64,000 nt of DNA. It comes from JAEUIV01 sp033763795. Its GTDB lineage: Bacteria > Planctomycetota > Phycisphaerae > Phycisphaerales > UBA1924. Below are positions 8,281 to 17,513 of this stretch, one piece after another (the first letter of the stretch is position 1; each line of letters opens with the position of its first letter). The DNA is taken from positions 1 to 64,000 of the forward strand of contig JANRJV010000001.1 in assembly GCA_033763795.1 (NCBI GenBank). The letters run 5' to 3'. Below the pieces are notes generated by a model. It was given only the letters and a program-made list of their open reading frames with translations, was not told the origin of the DNA and made no database searches. A program made the translations under genes and the position numbers.

Positions 8281-9930
8281 TCAGGGACAGGCGGAATTCC
8301 AGTTGCGCAGCACCTCGACGATGTCGGGGAACTCGACCACACCGCTTCCGTCGGCATCTCCCGGACACGGCTCGGGGATGACGGTGAGCGAAGCGAGGTT
8401 CGACACCGCCGGGCCGCAGTCGCTGCTCACGATGAGTCGGTAGGCCCCCTCGTTGACGCTGCCCGCGGGGTTGATGGTCAGAATCGGAGTTGTGGCGCCG
8501 CTGATCGGGCCGCCGTCGGTGAGCGGCACGCCGTCGCGGATCCACTGATAGGTCGCGTAGAAGCCGACCGCTTCCGCGACCAGGTTCACCGCGGAGCCCG
8601 CGCCGGCGACCGCGTCCAGAGGCTGACGCGTGATCTGCGCCTCGTCGCACCAGGCGCCGAGGTACGCATCGTTGCCGCCGCTCGTGTCCTGCGCGACGAG
8701 CGCGACGTCGGTGACGAACGCGAGAGTCTCGCCGTTGCCCGAGATGGCGACGTAGCGCGCGCTGACGACGGACCCGCCGTAAGTCCGGGGCACGCCGACG
8801 GTCTCGGCTGTGAGCGTGTTGATCAGGATGGCTTCCGCGTTCCCGCCGCGCTCTGCTCCCGGGCGCGGAGAGCAGAACGCCGGCGTGGTCAGGACGAGCG
8901 AGCCGTCGTCTGAAACCTGGAGCGGCGCGATGGTGCACAACTCGGAGCCGGGGGGGCCCGCGGGGGTGATGTCGACGAGCGAGCCCGAGGCGCGGTCGGC
9001 CTTGACGATGGACGTTGAAAAGCCGAAGCCCCGGCCCGGGAACGCGTCGCTCGCGAGGGTCTGGAAGATGACGGTGGAGCCGTCGCCCGAGATCCTGGGG
9101 AGGAACGACCCGCCCGACCAGTCGCTCCCGTCGGGCCGCTGGGACAGCCGGCGCATCTGACCGGTCTGCCGGTCGAAGACGTGGACATCGCTCTCGAAGG
9201 TGTTGTCGGTCGGCTCGAGCGAGGTCGAGTAGCTGCCGAAGGCGACGTAGCGCCCGTCGTCGGAGATCGAGGGATAGTCCGCGCGCCCGTTGACCTGCGT
9301 TCCCATTGCGTCTTCGCTGATCCGCTCGACGAGGCCGGTCTGGCGGTCGAAGACGAAGACGTCCCAGTTGTCGTTGACATCGGGGGCAACAATGTCGATC
9401 GACGTGCTCATGAACGCGACGAAGCGCCCGTCGTACGACACGCTGGCCGAGACCGATTCGCCGGCCACGGGGGCCTCGCCGGTGGGCGTGCGCGAGACGA
9501 GCGTGATGACGCCGGTCGCGATCTCGTAGAGAAACATGTCGGTCTTGCAGAGCTGTTGGGCGCAGCTCTGGACGCCGAACACCACCCACTGACCGTCGCC
9601 CGACAGCGTGAACTCGGAGATGTACGACGACGCGGGCGGCCGCACCGAATCGGTCAGCAGTCGCGTGTTCGTCCCTGTCGTCGCGTCGTACAGGTACATG
9701 TCCTCCGCGCCGTTGGCGTCCGCCGGGTCGATCACGCCGTCCTCGATAAAGGCGTACACCACGCGGCGACCGTCATCGGAGATGGACGGGGCGTACAAGC
9801 TGGCGTTCGCCGGGAGCTGCTCGCCCCCGGGCCCGACGCTCATCCGCGTGAACTGCCCGAGGGCGGGCGACGCGGCGAACAAGAACATGCCCACCATCGC
9901 CCCGGCGGGGCGGACTCTGCGATGCATCAT
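8281..9930 (-). CDS. secreted beta-propeller protein with Ig-like domain and dockerin-like repeat (paralog of 6412-8106)
   Basis: 549 aa with the same layout as its neighbour. A signal peptide ends near SPALGQF, and the mature N-terminus FTRMSVGPGGEQLP matches LEWVSVGPGGEQLI of the paralog. Propeller blades carry PSISDDGRRVVYAF, VSYDGRFVAFMS and PRISGDGSTVIFQT. An Ig-like domain has YQWIRDGVPLTDGG and LTINPAGSVNEGAYRLIV. The C-terminal dockerin-like repeat is GDADGSGVVEFPDIVEVLRNW. The frame stays open upstream to 10560, but the signal peptide fixes the start at the double ATG near 9930. The pair looks like a tandem duplication. A binding or structural extracellular role is inferred; no catalytic residues are apparent. 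Confidence 0.85.
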   Translation of the reverse strand: MMHRRVRPAGAMVGMFLFAASPALGQFTRMSVGPGGEQLPANASLYAPSISDDGRRVVYAFIEDGVIDPADANGAEDMYLYDATTGTNTRLLTDSVRPPASSYISEFTLSGDGQWVVFGVQSCAQQLCKTDMFLYEIATGVITLVSRTPTGEAPVAGESVSASVSYDGRFVAFMSTSIDIVAPDVNDNWDVFVFDRQTGLVERISEDAMGTQVNGRADYPSISDDGRYVAFGSYSTSLEPTDNTFESDVHVFDRQTGQMRRLSQRPDGSDWSGGSFLPRISGDGSTVIFQTLASDAFPGRGFGFSTSIVKADRASGSLVDITPAGPPGSELCTIAPLQVSDDGSLVLTTPAFCSPRPGAERGGNAEAILINTLTAETVGVPRTYGGSVVSARYVAISGNGETLAFVTDVALVAQDTSGGNDAYLGAWCDEAQITRQPLDAVAGAGSAVNLVAEAVGFYATYQWIRDGVPLTDGGPISGATTPILTINPAGSVNEGAYRLIVSSDCGPAVSNLASLTVIPEPCPGDADGSGVVEFPDIVEVLRNWNSACP

Positions 9931-10057
9931 TGAACGACCCCTCTCCGCAGCCCGGCTGGGTCCGCGACGACGACAACGGGCTCGAGACCTCGAACCCCAC
10001 ACCAAAGCTACTGCCCGTTCGGCGGACCGGCCAGCGAAAACACGCCGGAATCGCGCC

Positions 10058-10081
10058 GCGGGCCGCGGGTCCGTGGCCCGC
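10058..10081 (-). terminator. possible hairpin after metH
   Basis: Seven-bp arms GCGGGCC (10058-10064) and GGCCCGC (10075-10081) lie about 30 bases past the metH stop. No T-tract follows, so a terminator role is only possible. Confidence 0.3.
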
Positions 10082-10109
10082 GTGACCTCGGACGCCGACC
10101 AGACGCCGA

Positions 10110-13100
10110 TCAGACGTTGAAGTACTTCGCCTCGGGGTGGTGGACGATGATGGCGCTCGTCGACTGCTCGGGGTCGATCTGCCAGTTCTCCGTGAGCTCG
10201 CAGCCGATCCGGCCCGGCTCCAGCAGGCGGAAGAGCTTCTCCTGATCGCTCATGTCGGGGCACGCGGGGTACCCGAAGCTGTAGCGCGACCCGCGGTAAT
10301 GCTGCGTGAAGAGCTTCTCGACGCGCGGCGCGTCGTCGTTGGCGATCCCCAGCTCCTGCCGGATGCGCTTGTGCCACAGCTCGGCCAGCGCTTCGGCGCA
10401 CTCGACGCCCATGCCGTGGAGGTACAGGTACTCCGTGTACTCGTTGTTCTCGAAGAGCGCGCGGGCCCGGACCGACACCTCGTGGCCCATGGTCACGCAG
10501 TGCAGCGCCAGCACATCGCGCCGGCCCGTCGAGACGTGCGCGAAGAAGTCCGAGATGCACAGGCGCTGCCGCCCATCCTGGCGGGGGAAGGTGAATCGCT
10601 CGATCTCCCGGCCGTGGTCCTCGGGGTGATACACCACGAGGTCATCCCCGTCGGAATTGCACGGGAAATAGCCGTAGACGAGCGCCGGGCGGAGGATACG
10701 CTCCGCCTTGCACTGGCGCTTGAGCCTGTCGAAGATCGGCTCGATGTCGTCGTGATACTGCTCGCGGAACTCCTCGTCGGACATCCGGCCCTTCTTGAAC
10801 TGCCACTGGCCCCGGTACAGCGCCACCTTGTTGACGAAGGGATAGACCTGGTCGATGTCGATGCCCTCGACGACGCGCGACCCCCAGAAGGGCGCGTGGG
10901 GGATCTCGACGTCAGTGCGCACGGCCGAGCGCGCCGCGCGCTCGGCGGTCGCGGCCGAGGCGGACGCGCCGCGGGCGGCTTCGCGCGCCTCGAAGCGGCG
11001 GTTCTTGTCCGTGCTGACGGCGAGGCCCTCGAACTTCGCCTCGGCGTCGGCGCGCTTGCCGGCGCGCTCGGCGATCTCCAGCTCCAGCTGCGCGACGGAG
11101 CCCGCCGAGATGTGGTCCATGAATCGAAGCCCCTCGAAGGCGTCGCGCCCGTAGAAGGTCTTGCCGTAGACGTTCCGCAGGTCCTCCTCGGCGTACTGCC
11201 GCGTGAGCGCCGCGCCGCCGAGGATCACGGGAACGTCCATCCCCAGCTTGCGCATCTCGTCGAGGTTCTCGCGCATCACGCCCACGGACTTCACGAGCAG
11301 CCCCGACAGCCCGATCGCGTCGGCCTTGTGCTCCTGATACGCCTTCAGGATCGAGTTCAGGGGCTGCTTGATCCCCAGGTTGACCACCTCGTACCCGTTG
11401 TTGGAGAGGATGATGTCGACCAGGTTCTTGCCGATGTCGTGCACGTCCCCCTGCACGGTGGCGAGGATCATCTTGCCCTTGCCGCGGCCGTCCGCCTTCT
11501 CCATGTAGGGCTCGAGGTGCGCGACCGCCTTTTTCATGGTCTCGGCGCTCTGGAGCACGAAGGGGAGCTGCATCTCGCCCGAGCCGAACATGTCGCCCAC
11601 GATCTTCATGCCCGCGAGAAGATGATCGTTGATGATCGCCAGCGGCGCGTACTTGCCGCGAGCCTGCTCCAGCGTCTCGGCCAGGCCGCGGATCTCACCG
11701 TCGATGATGTGCCGCTGCAGGCGCTCCTCCAGCGGGAGGTCCGCCAGCGACTTCTTCTTGCGCGCCGTCCCGGCGGACTCGCCCTCGTCGGGGAACAGGT
11801 TGACGAAGGCGGTCAGCGGATCGAACCCCTCGTCGTCGGCCCCGTTCGTCCCCGCGGCGCGGCGGCGGTCGTAGATCAGGTCCAACGCCGCCTGCCACTG
11901 GGCTTCTTCGATGTCCTTCTTGGGCAGTAGCTTGGAGAAATGAACGATCGCGCCGGTCAGCCCGGCCTGGCGGCACTCGTGCAGGAACACGCTGTTCAGC
12001 ACCACGCGGGCCTGAGGCTTGAGACCGAACGAGACGTTCGACAGCCCCACCATCGTGCCGCACTCGGGGAGCTCCGCTGAGATGCGGCGGATGCCCTCGA
12101 CTGTCTCGAGCGCCAGGCGCCGGTCGGCCTCGACGCCCGTCGTGATCGGGAGGACCAGCGGGTCGAAGAGGATGTCGTGGGCCGGCACGCCGTACTTGTT
12201 CACCGCGAGATCCGCGATCCGCCGCGCGATGGAGATCTTCCGCTCGGCGGTCTTGGCCATCGCCTCGGTCGGATCCTCGTCGATCGTGCCCGCGACGACC
12301 GCCGCCCCGTACGTCCGCGCGAGCCTGCAGATCTCGGCGAACTTCTCCTCGCCCTCCTCGAGGTTCATCGAGTTGATGATGCACTTGCCGGGGGCGTGCT
12401 TCAGTCCCGCCTCGATCACGTCCGTCTGCGTCGAGTCGATCATGAGGGGGACGCTGATCTGCCGCGCGAAGCGGCGGACGACCTCGGTCATGTCGCGCAC
12501 GCCGTCGCGCCCGACATAGTCGACGCACACGTCCAGGACGTGCGAGCCGTCGCGGACCAGCTCCTTGCCCATGGAGACCAGGCCGTCCCAGTCCTCCTGC
12601 GAGAGGAGGTTCTTGAACTGGCGCGAGCCGTTGGTGTTGGTGCGCTCGCCCACGATCAGGAAGCTGTTGTCCTGCCGGAACTCGGCGACGGAATAGAGCG
12701 ACGAGCAGCCGGGCCGCGATGGCTCGATCGTGCGGGGTTTGACGGGCTTCCGCTCGACCGCGCGGGCCAACTCCGCGATGTGCTCGGGGGTCGTCCCGCA
12801 GCAGCCGCCCACGATGCCCACGCCGAAGTCGTCGACGAAGCGGAGCATGTGCTCCACGAACGGGGCGGGCTTCAGCGGATAGTCGGGCTTGCCGTCGAGA
12901 AGGACCGGGAGCCCCGCATTGGGCATGACGCTCACGCGGCGGGGCCAGCGCCGCCCCAGCCACGCGACATGCTCGGTCATCTCCACCGGGCCCGTGGCGC
13001 AGTTCAGCCCCAGCGAGAGAATCGGGAAGTTCGCCAGGGCCTCCGCCGCGGCGGCGATCTCCGTCCCCAGCAGCATCGTCCCGGTCGTCTCGATCGTCAC

Positions 13101-13679
13101 CGAGCACATGATCGGGATGTCCGCGACCGTCCTGTTCCGCTCGGCGAGCGCGATCAGGCACGCGTTGATCGCGCACTTGACCTGGTGGATGTCCTGGCTG
13201 GTCTCGGTGAGGAAGACGTCGATCCCGCCGTCGATGAGCCCGCGCGCCTGCTCGAGATAGCTGTCGAGCATCTCGTCCCAGGTCACGTGGCTCAGCGTCA
13301 GCAGCTTCGTGCCCGGGCCCATTGATCCGGCGACGAAGCGCGGCTTGTCGCGCGTCGAGTGGACGGCGCACGCGGCCCGCGCGACCTCGGCCGCCCGCTT
13401 GTTCAGCTCGTACGTCTGCTCGACGAGGTCAAACTCCGCGAAGACCAGCTTGCTGGCGCCGAAGGTGTCCGTCTCGACGACGTCGGCCCCGGCGGCGAGG
13501 TACTGCTCGTGGATGCCCTGGATCACGTCGGGCCGGGTCTGCACGAGGATCTCCGTGCAGTTCTCCTTGCCCAGGTAGTCGCGGTGCAGGTCGCAGTTGC
13601 AGCGATGGATCATCGTGCCCATCGCACCGTCGAACACCAGCACACGACGGTCCAGCTCTTGGAGAAAACGCGAAGCCAT
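10110..13679 (-). CDS. metH: cobalamin-dependent methionine synthase
   Basis: 1189 aa, full-length. It transfers the methyl group of 5-methyltetrahydrofolate to homocysteine through B12. Modules in order: homocysteine-binding barrel (VFDGAMGTMIH at the start, zinc cysteines in VGGCCGTTPEHI near residue 300); pterin-binding barrel (IVGERTNTNGSRQFK near 345 and MIDSTQTDVIEAGLK); B12 cap and Rossmann domain with the lower-ligand motif DVHDIGKNLV near 740; and the SAM-dependent reactivation domain at the C-terminus (RPALVYGYFPC and FGYPACPD). All four modules appear intact. The ATG at 13679 is preceded by AGGAG at about 9 bases; an in-frame extension to 13724 has no ribosome site. It is transcribed alone, divergent from the TrmB-type regulator. 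A repeated TTATCC operator-like site lies about 65 bases upstream. Confidence 0.97.
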   Translation of the reverse strand: MASRFLQELDRRVLVFDGAMGTMIHRCNCDLHRDYLGKENCTEILVQTRPDVIQGIHEQYLAAGADVVETDTFGASKLVFAEFDLVEQTYELNKRAAEVARAACAVHSTRDKPRFVAGSMGPGTKLLTLSHVTWDEMLDSYLEQARGLIDGGIDVFLTETSQDIHQVKCAINACLIALAERNRTVADIPIMCSVTIETTGTMLLGTEIAAAAEALANFPILSLGLNCATGPVEMTEHVAWLGRRWPRRVSVMPNAGLPVLLDGKPDYPLKPAPFVEHMLRFVDDFGVGIVGGCCGTTPEHIAELARAVERKPVKPRTIEPSRPGCSSLYSVAEFRQDNSFLIVGERTNTNGSRQFKNLLSQEDWDGLVSMGKELVRDGSHVLDVCVDYVGRDGVRDMTEVVRRFARQISVPLMIDSTQTDVIEAGLKHAPGKCIINSMNLEEGEEKFAEICRLARTYGAAVVAGTIDEDPTEAMAKTAERKISIARRIADLAVNKYGVPAHDILFDPLVLPITTGVEADRRLALETVEGIRRISAELPECGTMVGLSNVSFGLKPQARVVLNSVFLHECRQAGLTGAIVHFSKLLPKKDIEEAQWQAALDLIYDRRRAAGTNGADDEGFDPLTAFVNLFPDEGESAGTARKKKSLADLPLEERLQRHIIDGEIRGLAETLEQARGKYAPLAIINDHLLAGMKIVGDMFGSGEMQLPFVLQSAETMKKAVAHLEPYMEKADGRGKGKMILATVQGDVHDIGKNLVDIILSNNGYEVVNLGIKQPLNSILKAYQEHKADAIGLSGLLVKSVGVMRENLDEMRKLGMDVPVILGGAALTRQYAEEDLRNVYGKTFYGRDAFEGLRFMDHISAGSVAQLELEIAERAGKRADAEAKFEGLAVSTDKNRRFEAREAARGASASAATAERAARSAVRTDVEIPHAPFWGSRVVEGIDIDQVYPFVNKVALYRGQWQFKKGRMSDEEFREQYHDDIEPIFDRLKRQCKAERILRPALVYGYFPCNSDGDDLVVYHPEDHGREIERFTFPRQDGRQRLCISDFFAHVSTGRRDVLALHCVTMGHEVSVRARALFENNEYTEYLYLHGMGVECAEALAELWHKRIRQELGIANDDAPRVEKLFTQHYRGSRYSFGYPACPDMSDQEKLFRLLEPGRIGCELTENWQIDPEQSTSAIIVHHPEAKYFNV

Positions 13680-13736
13680 GAACGCAGACTCCTGGGGGGC
13701 CGACAGACCCCGGTGACCACTCAAAGGACGCGAACT

Positions 13737-13757
13737 TTATCCGCTTATCCGGATAAA
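13737..13757. promoter_or_regulatory. candidate operator upstream of metH
   Basis: The palindrome TTATCCGGATAA (13745-13756) is preceded by a second TTATCC half-site, giving two direct and one inverted copy in about 20 bases. It lies in the 230-base space between divergent metH and the TrmB-type gene, about 65 bases before the metH start. A dyad with AT ends in GC-rich DNA suggests a dimeric repressor site. Which regulator binds is unknown. Confidence 0.4.
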
Positions 13758-13887
13758 TGGAAGAACTGCCGTCCCGCTCTATTCTTCCATCGACCCTTCT
13801 GAGAGGCCCGCCGCCGCCGGAGTGGGCGGGGCGGCCCGACATTTTGCACTCGGCGGGAGAATTCCGGGGCTGCCGGTGCAACAATGC

Positions 13888-13908
13888 TAGTAGCTTTCGG
13901 TACTACTA
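13888..13908 (+). promoter_or_regulatory. candidate operator overlapping the start of the TrmB-type gene
   Basis: The inverted repeat TAGTAG ... CTACTA (13888-13893 and 13903-13908), with a second register TAGTA/TACTA, ends two bases before the first ATG of the regulator. A dyad in this position fits autorepression by the adjacent regulator. No Shine-Dalgarno sequence is visible between it and the ATG. Confidence 0.45.
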
Positions 13909-13909
13909 A

Positions 13910-14866
13910 ATGATGGCCGGAGCCGCCCGAGCTGAAGACCTCCTCGTCGGCCTCGGGTTCACCGCCCTTGAGGCCAGCGTGTACCGGACGTTGCTGGAGT
14001 CCGCTCCGGCAACGGGGTATCGCGTGGCTCAACTGCTCGGAAAGCCCATCTCCAATACCTACAAGGCGATCGAGAGCCTGGTCGCCAAGGGGGCCGTGCT
14101 GGTCGACGACTCGGCCCATCGGCAGTGTCGGCCCGTGGCCCCGGGGGAGCTGCTGCGGCGGATCGAGCGGACGTTCCACGAGCGGTGCGCCCTGGCCGTG
14201 GAAACGCTGGAGCAGCTTTCTCAGCCGGCGCCGGACGACCGCCTGTACGCCCTGCGCAGCCGGTCGCAGGTGTTCGAGCGTGCCCGGAGCATGATCGAAG
14301 GGGCCCGCGGGTTGGTGCTGGCGGACCTGTTTCCCGGGCCGGCGGACGAGCTGCGGGAGTCGCTCCGCGCGGCGGCGGAGCGCGGCGTCCGGGTCGGGGC
14401 CCTGGTGTACGAGCGTTTCAACGAGCCGACGGTCGCGCAGGTACGAATCGGGCCCGCGGCGTGGACCAGCCTCTGGCCGGGCGAACAGATCGTGCTGGTT
14501 GTCGACGGTCTGCAGCACCTGGCCGCGGTGGTCGATCGCGGCGGGCCCGGGGTGGTGCAGGCGCTGTGGAGCTCGAGCCTCATCCTGGCCCTCAGCCAGC
14601 ACGACGGCCTCATGTCGCAGATGGTCGCGCACGAACTGGACGCCTTGCTGAGCGAAGGGGCCGACGTGGACCGCATCCGGGAACGACGCGAGGCGCTGCG
14701 GGCCTTTTCCGTGGTTCACACGGAGGGTTTCGAGAAACTTCTGTCATCGGGATCGGAAAAGGTCGGTACAAGCGGCGTGCCCGCGACGCCGGCGTCCCGT
14801 CGTGACGGGGGGAGACGACCGGCGGCCCCCAGGAGCGGACGAGGCACGATCGGCGAGAATCACTGA
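13910..14866 (+). CDS. TrmB-family transcriptional regulator
   Basis: 318 aa. Residues about 8-75 form a winged-helix DNA-binding domain (LVGLGFTALEASVYRTLL, then LLGKPISNTYKAIESLVAKGAV). This is the sequence style of TrmB regulators, which sense sugars or other metabolites. A short coiled-coil linker follows, then a phospholipase-D-like effector domain (about 115-255; GARGLVLADLFPGPADELRESL and RAAAERGVRVGALVY). The last ~40 residues are basic and low-complexity. Two ATG codons (13910 and 13913) are possible starts, and no ribosome site is visible, so the mRNA may be leaderless. The ABC exporter genes start 58 bases downstream on the same strand, so it may control them and, through the shared intergenic space, metH. 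The effector is unknown. Confidence 0.8.
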   Translation: MMAGAARAEDLLVGLGFTALEASVYRTLLESAPATGYRVAQLLGKPISNTYKAIESLVAKGAVLVDDSAHRQCRPVAPGELLRRIERTFHERCALAVETLEQLSQPAPDDRLYALRSRSQVFERARSMIEGARGLVLADLFPGPADELRESLRAAAERGVRVGALVYERFNEPTVAQVRIGPAAWTSLWPGEQIVLVVDGLQHLAAVVDRGGPGVVQALWSSSLILALSQHDGLMSQMVAHELDALLSEGADVDRIRERREALRAFSVVHTEGFEKLLSSGSEKVGTSGVPATPASRRDGGRRPAAPRSGRGTIGENH

Positions 14867-14924
14867 TGATGCACGCGGGTCGGCGGTCGGCCGTCCCGCC
14901 GGGGTGCAGGAAGGAGCGGTCTTC

Positions 14925-15923
14925 GTGAGCGACGCGATCGAGATCCAGGGCGTGACCAAGCGCTTCCGCGAGAAGGTCGCGGTCGACCGGCTGGACCTTC
15001 GGGTCCCGGCCGGCAGCCTGTGCGGCTTCCTCGGGCCCAACGGCGCGGGAAAGACCACCACCATCCGCATGATCATGTCCATCTTCCTCCCGGACGAGGG
15101 CAGCATCCGCGTGCTGGGGCGCGCCTCCGCCGTCGAGAGCAAGGACCGGATCGGCTACCTCCCCGAAGAGCGCGGCGTGTACCGCAAGATGAAGGTCGGG
15201 GAGTTCCTCGAGTACATGGCGGTCCTCAAGGGAGTCGACCGCACGGGGCTGAGCGCCAAGGTCGACTCCTGGCTCGAACGCGTCGCGCTCCCGGACGTGC
15301 GCAAGAAGCGCTGCGAAGAGCTCTCCAAGGGCATGCAGCAGAAGGTCCAGTTCCTCGCCGCGATCATCCACGACCCGGAGCTGATCATTCTCGACGAGCC
15401 CTTCAGCGGGCTCGACCCCGTGAACGCCCGGCTGATGCGCGCCCTCATCGAGGAGCTGCACCGCGAGGGGCGGACGATCATCTTCAGCACCCACGTCCTG
15501 CACTCGGCGGAGCAGCTCTGCTCGCGGATCTTCATGATCAACAAGGGCAAGAAGATCCTCGACGGCTCGATCGACGAGATCCGCTCGCAGTTCGACCCCA
15601 AGACGCTGGTGATCGAGCCTCTCGAGGGCGACGGGTTCGACGGCGCCGCCGAGTCGATCCGGCGGGTGGCGGGGGTGCAGAGCGTCTTCCACGCGGGGCA
15701 GCGGGGCACGCTGGAGGCACGCCTCACCGACCGGGCCGACGTGGGCGGCGTGATGCGTGACATCGTGTCGGGCGCGCCCGTGCGTCGTCTGGAGCTGCGG
15801 CGTGCGACGCTGGAGGACGTGTTCGTGCACCTCGTGGACCCGGGCGATTCCGAGGACGTGCTGCGGGCCATGCTGAGTGAACGTGGAGCCACCCAGGGGC
15901 TGGAGGTGAACGCCGATGCGTAA
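14925..15923 (+). CDS. ABC-2 type exporter ATP-binding protein
   Basis: 332 aa. Walker A is LGPNGAGKTTTIRM near residue 45; the signature is ELSKGMQQKVQF; Walker B is LIILDEPFSGLDPVN; the switch histidine is in IIFSTHVLHSAEQL. The C-terminal extension (about 230-332) is the DUF4162-like tail found in NatA-type ATPases. It powers the permease encoded next; the genes overlap by 8 bases, so they form one transcript. Relatives export sodium, drugs or lipids; the substrate here is unknown. I chose the GTG at 14925 because AGGAAGGAG ends 8 bases before it and the protein then begins just ahead of the first beta strand. Upstream in-frame residues overlap the regulator's end region and look non-coding. 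Confidence 0.92.
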   Translation: MSDAIEIQGVTKRFREKVAVDRLDLRVPAGSLCGFLGPNGAGKTTTIRMIMSIFLPDEGSIRVLGRASAVESKDRIGYLPEERGVYRKMKVGEFLEYMAVLKGVDRTGLSAKVDSWLERVALPDVRKKRCEELSKGMQQKVQFLAAIIHDPELIILDEPFSGLDPVNARLMRALIEELHREGRTIIFSTHVLHSAEQLCSRIFMINKGKKILDGSIDEIRSQFDPKTLVIEPLEGDGFDGAAESIRRVAGVQSVFHAGQRGTLEARLTDRADVGGVMRDIVSGAPVRRLELRRATLEDVFVHLVDPGDSEDVLRAMLSERGATQGLEVNADA

Positions 15924-17382
15924 GATTCTCACGATCGCCGTCCGCGAGTTCCGCTCGACGGCCCTGACCAAGGCGTTCCTGTTCGGCGCGGTCGTCTTCC
16001 CTCTCCTGATCTGGGGCGGGATGCTGGGCGTCTCCGCGATGGACTTCAAGAAGCCGCCCCTGGAGGGGAAGCTCGTGGTCGTCGACGCGACCAACGGCTC
16101 CAAGCTCGGGCCGGCGCTGGTGCAATACTTCGATCCCGAGGCGCAGAAGCAGCGCGCCGAGCAGGCCAAGGCCCTGATCGATCAGGCGGCGGCACAGCAG
16201 GCCAAGGCGCTGGGCAAGTCGCCCGAGCAGGTCAAGAGCGAGATCAATTTCGCGATGTCCGCGATGGGGATCAACCTCGAGCCCGCGAAGGTGGTCGTCG
16301 AGCTCGTCCCCGCCGAGACGGACGTCCAGTCGCTCAAGCAGCGCACAAGGACGGGCGAGGTGATGGCGGTGGTGCGGATCGACGAGCGCACGATGGCGCT
16401 CGATCCCACGCTGTTCATCCCCGAGCAGCCCGTCGCCGACGAGGACGCGGACCCATCGCGCGACCTCCGCCGCGAGCTGCGCGACAAGGGAGGCCCCGGC
16501 ACGTACGAGTTCATCCAGGGAACGCAGCTGCGCCCGGATCATGCGGGGGCTCTGCGGCAGGGCGTCGAGCGCGTCGTGAAGGACGAGCGTTACCGCCGCG
16601 CTGGCGTCGAGCCCATGACCGTGAGCGCGCTCTCGCAGCTCCCGGTGGTGGCGCGTTCGACGGTCGTCACCGACACGGGCGAGCGCTCGAGCAGCGAGGG
16701 GCTCACGCGCATGCTGCCCTTCATCTTCCTGATGCTGCTGTACATGTCGGTGATGATGGGCGGGAACTATCTCTTCTACGGCACGCTGGAGGAAAAGTCC
16801 TCGCGCGTGATGGAGGTCATCCTGTCGGCCGTGTCGGCGCGGCAGCTGCTGATCGGCAAGATGATCGGGCAGGGGCTTGTCGGTCTGATGGTCATGGCGA
16901 TCTACGCGGGGCTGGGCATGGCCGCCGCCAGCAGGTTCAACCTCCTGCAGCAGGTGCCCATGGACCTGCTCCCCTGGCTGCTCGTCTACTTCATCATCGC
17001 CTACGGGCTCATCGGGTCGCTCATGCTGGCGGTGGGCTCGGCGGTCACGGAGATCCGCGAGGCGCAGTCGCTCTTCACCCCCATCACCATCCTCATCATC
17101 CTCCCGTTCATGCTGATGATCCCCGTCATGCAGAACCCGGGAAGCCTGCTGGCCCGGGCCGCGAGCTTCTTCCCGCCAACGCTCCCCTATGTCATGGTGA
17201 TGCGGCTCAGCCAGCCCTCGCACGTGATCCCGCTGTGGGAGCTCCTCGCGACGGTGCTGGTCGGCGTGCTGGGGGTGATCGTGACGATCTGGGCCGCGGC
17301 CAAGGTCTTCCGCGTGGGTGTGCTGATGTACGGCAAGCCGCCGAGCTTCGGCACGCTGCTCAAGTGGATCCGCCACGCGTAA
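15916..17382 (+). CDS. ABC-2 type exporter permease (NatB-like)
   Basis: 488 aa. One membrane helix lies near residues 17-37. A large, Lys/Gln/Ala-rich soluble domain follows (about 45-260). A block of five or six helices from about 270 includes ARQLLIGKMIGQGLVGLMVM and ILIILPFMLMIPVM. The EEKSSRVMEVILSA motif before the second helix is characteristic of the NatB/YhaP permease family that pairs with NatA-type ATPases. It overlaps the ATPase gene by 8 bases. Probably exports a cation, lipid or peptide; not determinable from sequence. Confidence 0.9.
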   Translation: MRKILTIAVREFRSTALTKAFLFGAVVFPLLIWGGMLGVSAMDFKKPPLEGKLVVVDATNGSKLGPALVQYFDPEAQKQRAEQAKALIDQAAAQQAKALGKSPEQVKSEINFAMSAMGINLEPAKVVVELVPAETDVQSLKQRTRTGEVMAVVRIDERTMALDPTLFIPEQPVADEDADPSRDLRRELRDKGGPGTYEFIQGTQLRPDHAGALRQGVERVVKDERYRRAGVEPMTVSALSQLPVVARSTVVTDTGERSSSEGLTRMLPFIFLMLLYMSVMMGGNYLFYGTLEEKSSRVMEVILSAVSARQLLIGKMIGQGLVGLMVMAIYAGLGMAAASRFNLLQQVPMDLLPWLLVYFIIAYGLIGSLMLAVGSAVTEIREAQSLFTPITILIILPFMLMIPVMQNPGSLLARAASFFPPTLPYVMVMRLSQPSHVIPLWELLATVLVGVLGVIVTIWAAAKVFRVGVLMYGKPPSFGTLLKWIRHA

Positions 17383-17513
17383 CCGTCGAGAGCACGACTG
17401 TTCAGGGGCGGGGCCCGGCGCGGCCTCGCCCTTTTCTTTGGGCGGCTCGCCGCCCCGCCGCCTCGCGCGGCCGAGGAGAGCGCGGAGCGCGCGCTTTCGC
17501 GTAGTCTGCACCG

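Noticed and set aside
8281..10560. N-terminal extension of the second propeller protein to 759 residues
   Set aside because: The added 210 residues are antisense to the metH C-terminus and lie before a clear signal peptide at 9930.
13680..13909. SAM or cobalamin riboswitch in front of metH
   Set aside because: I looked for a B12-box-like sequence or a SAM aptamer pattern and found only protein-type dyads.
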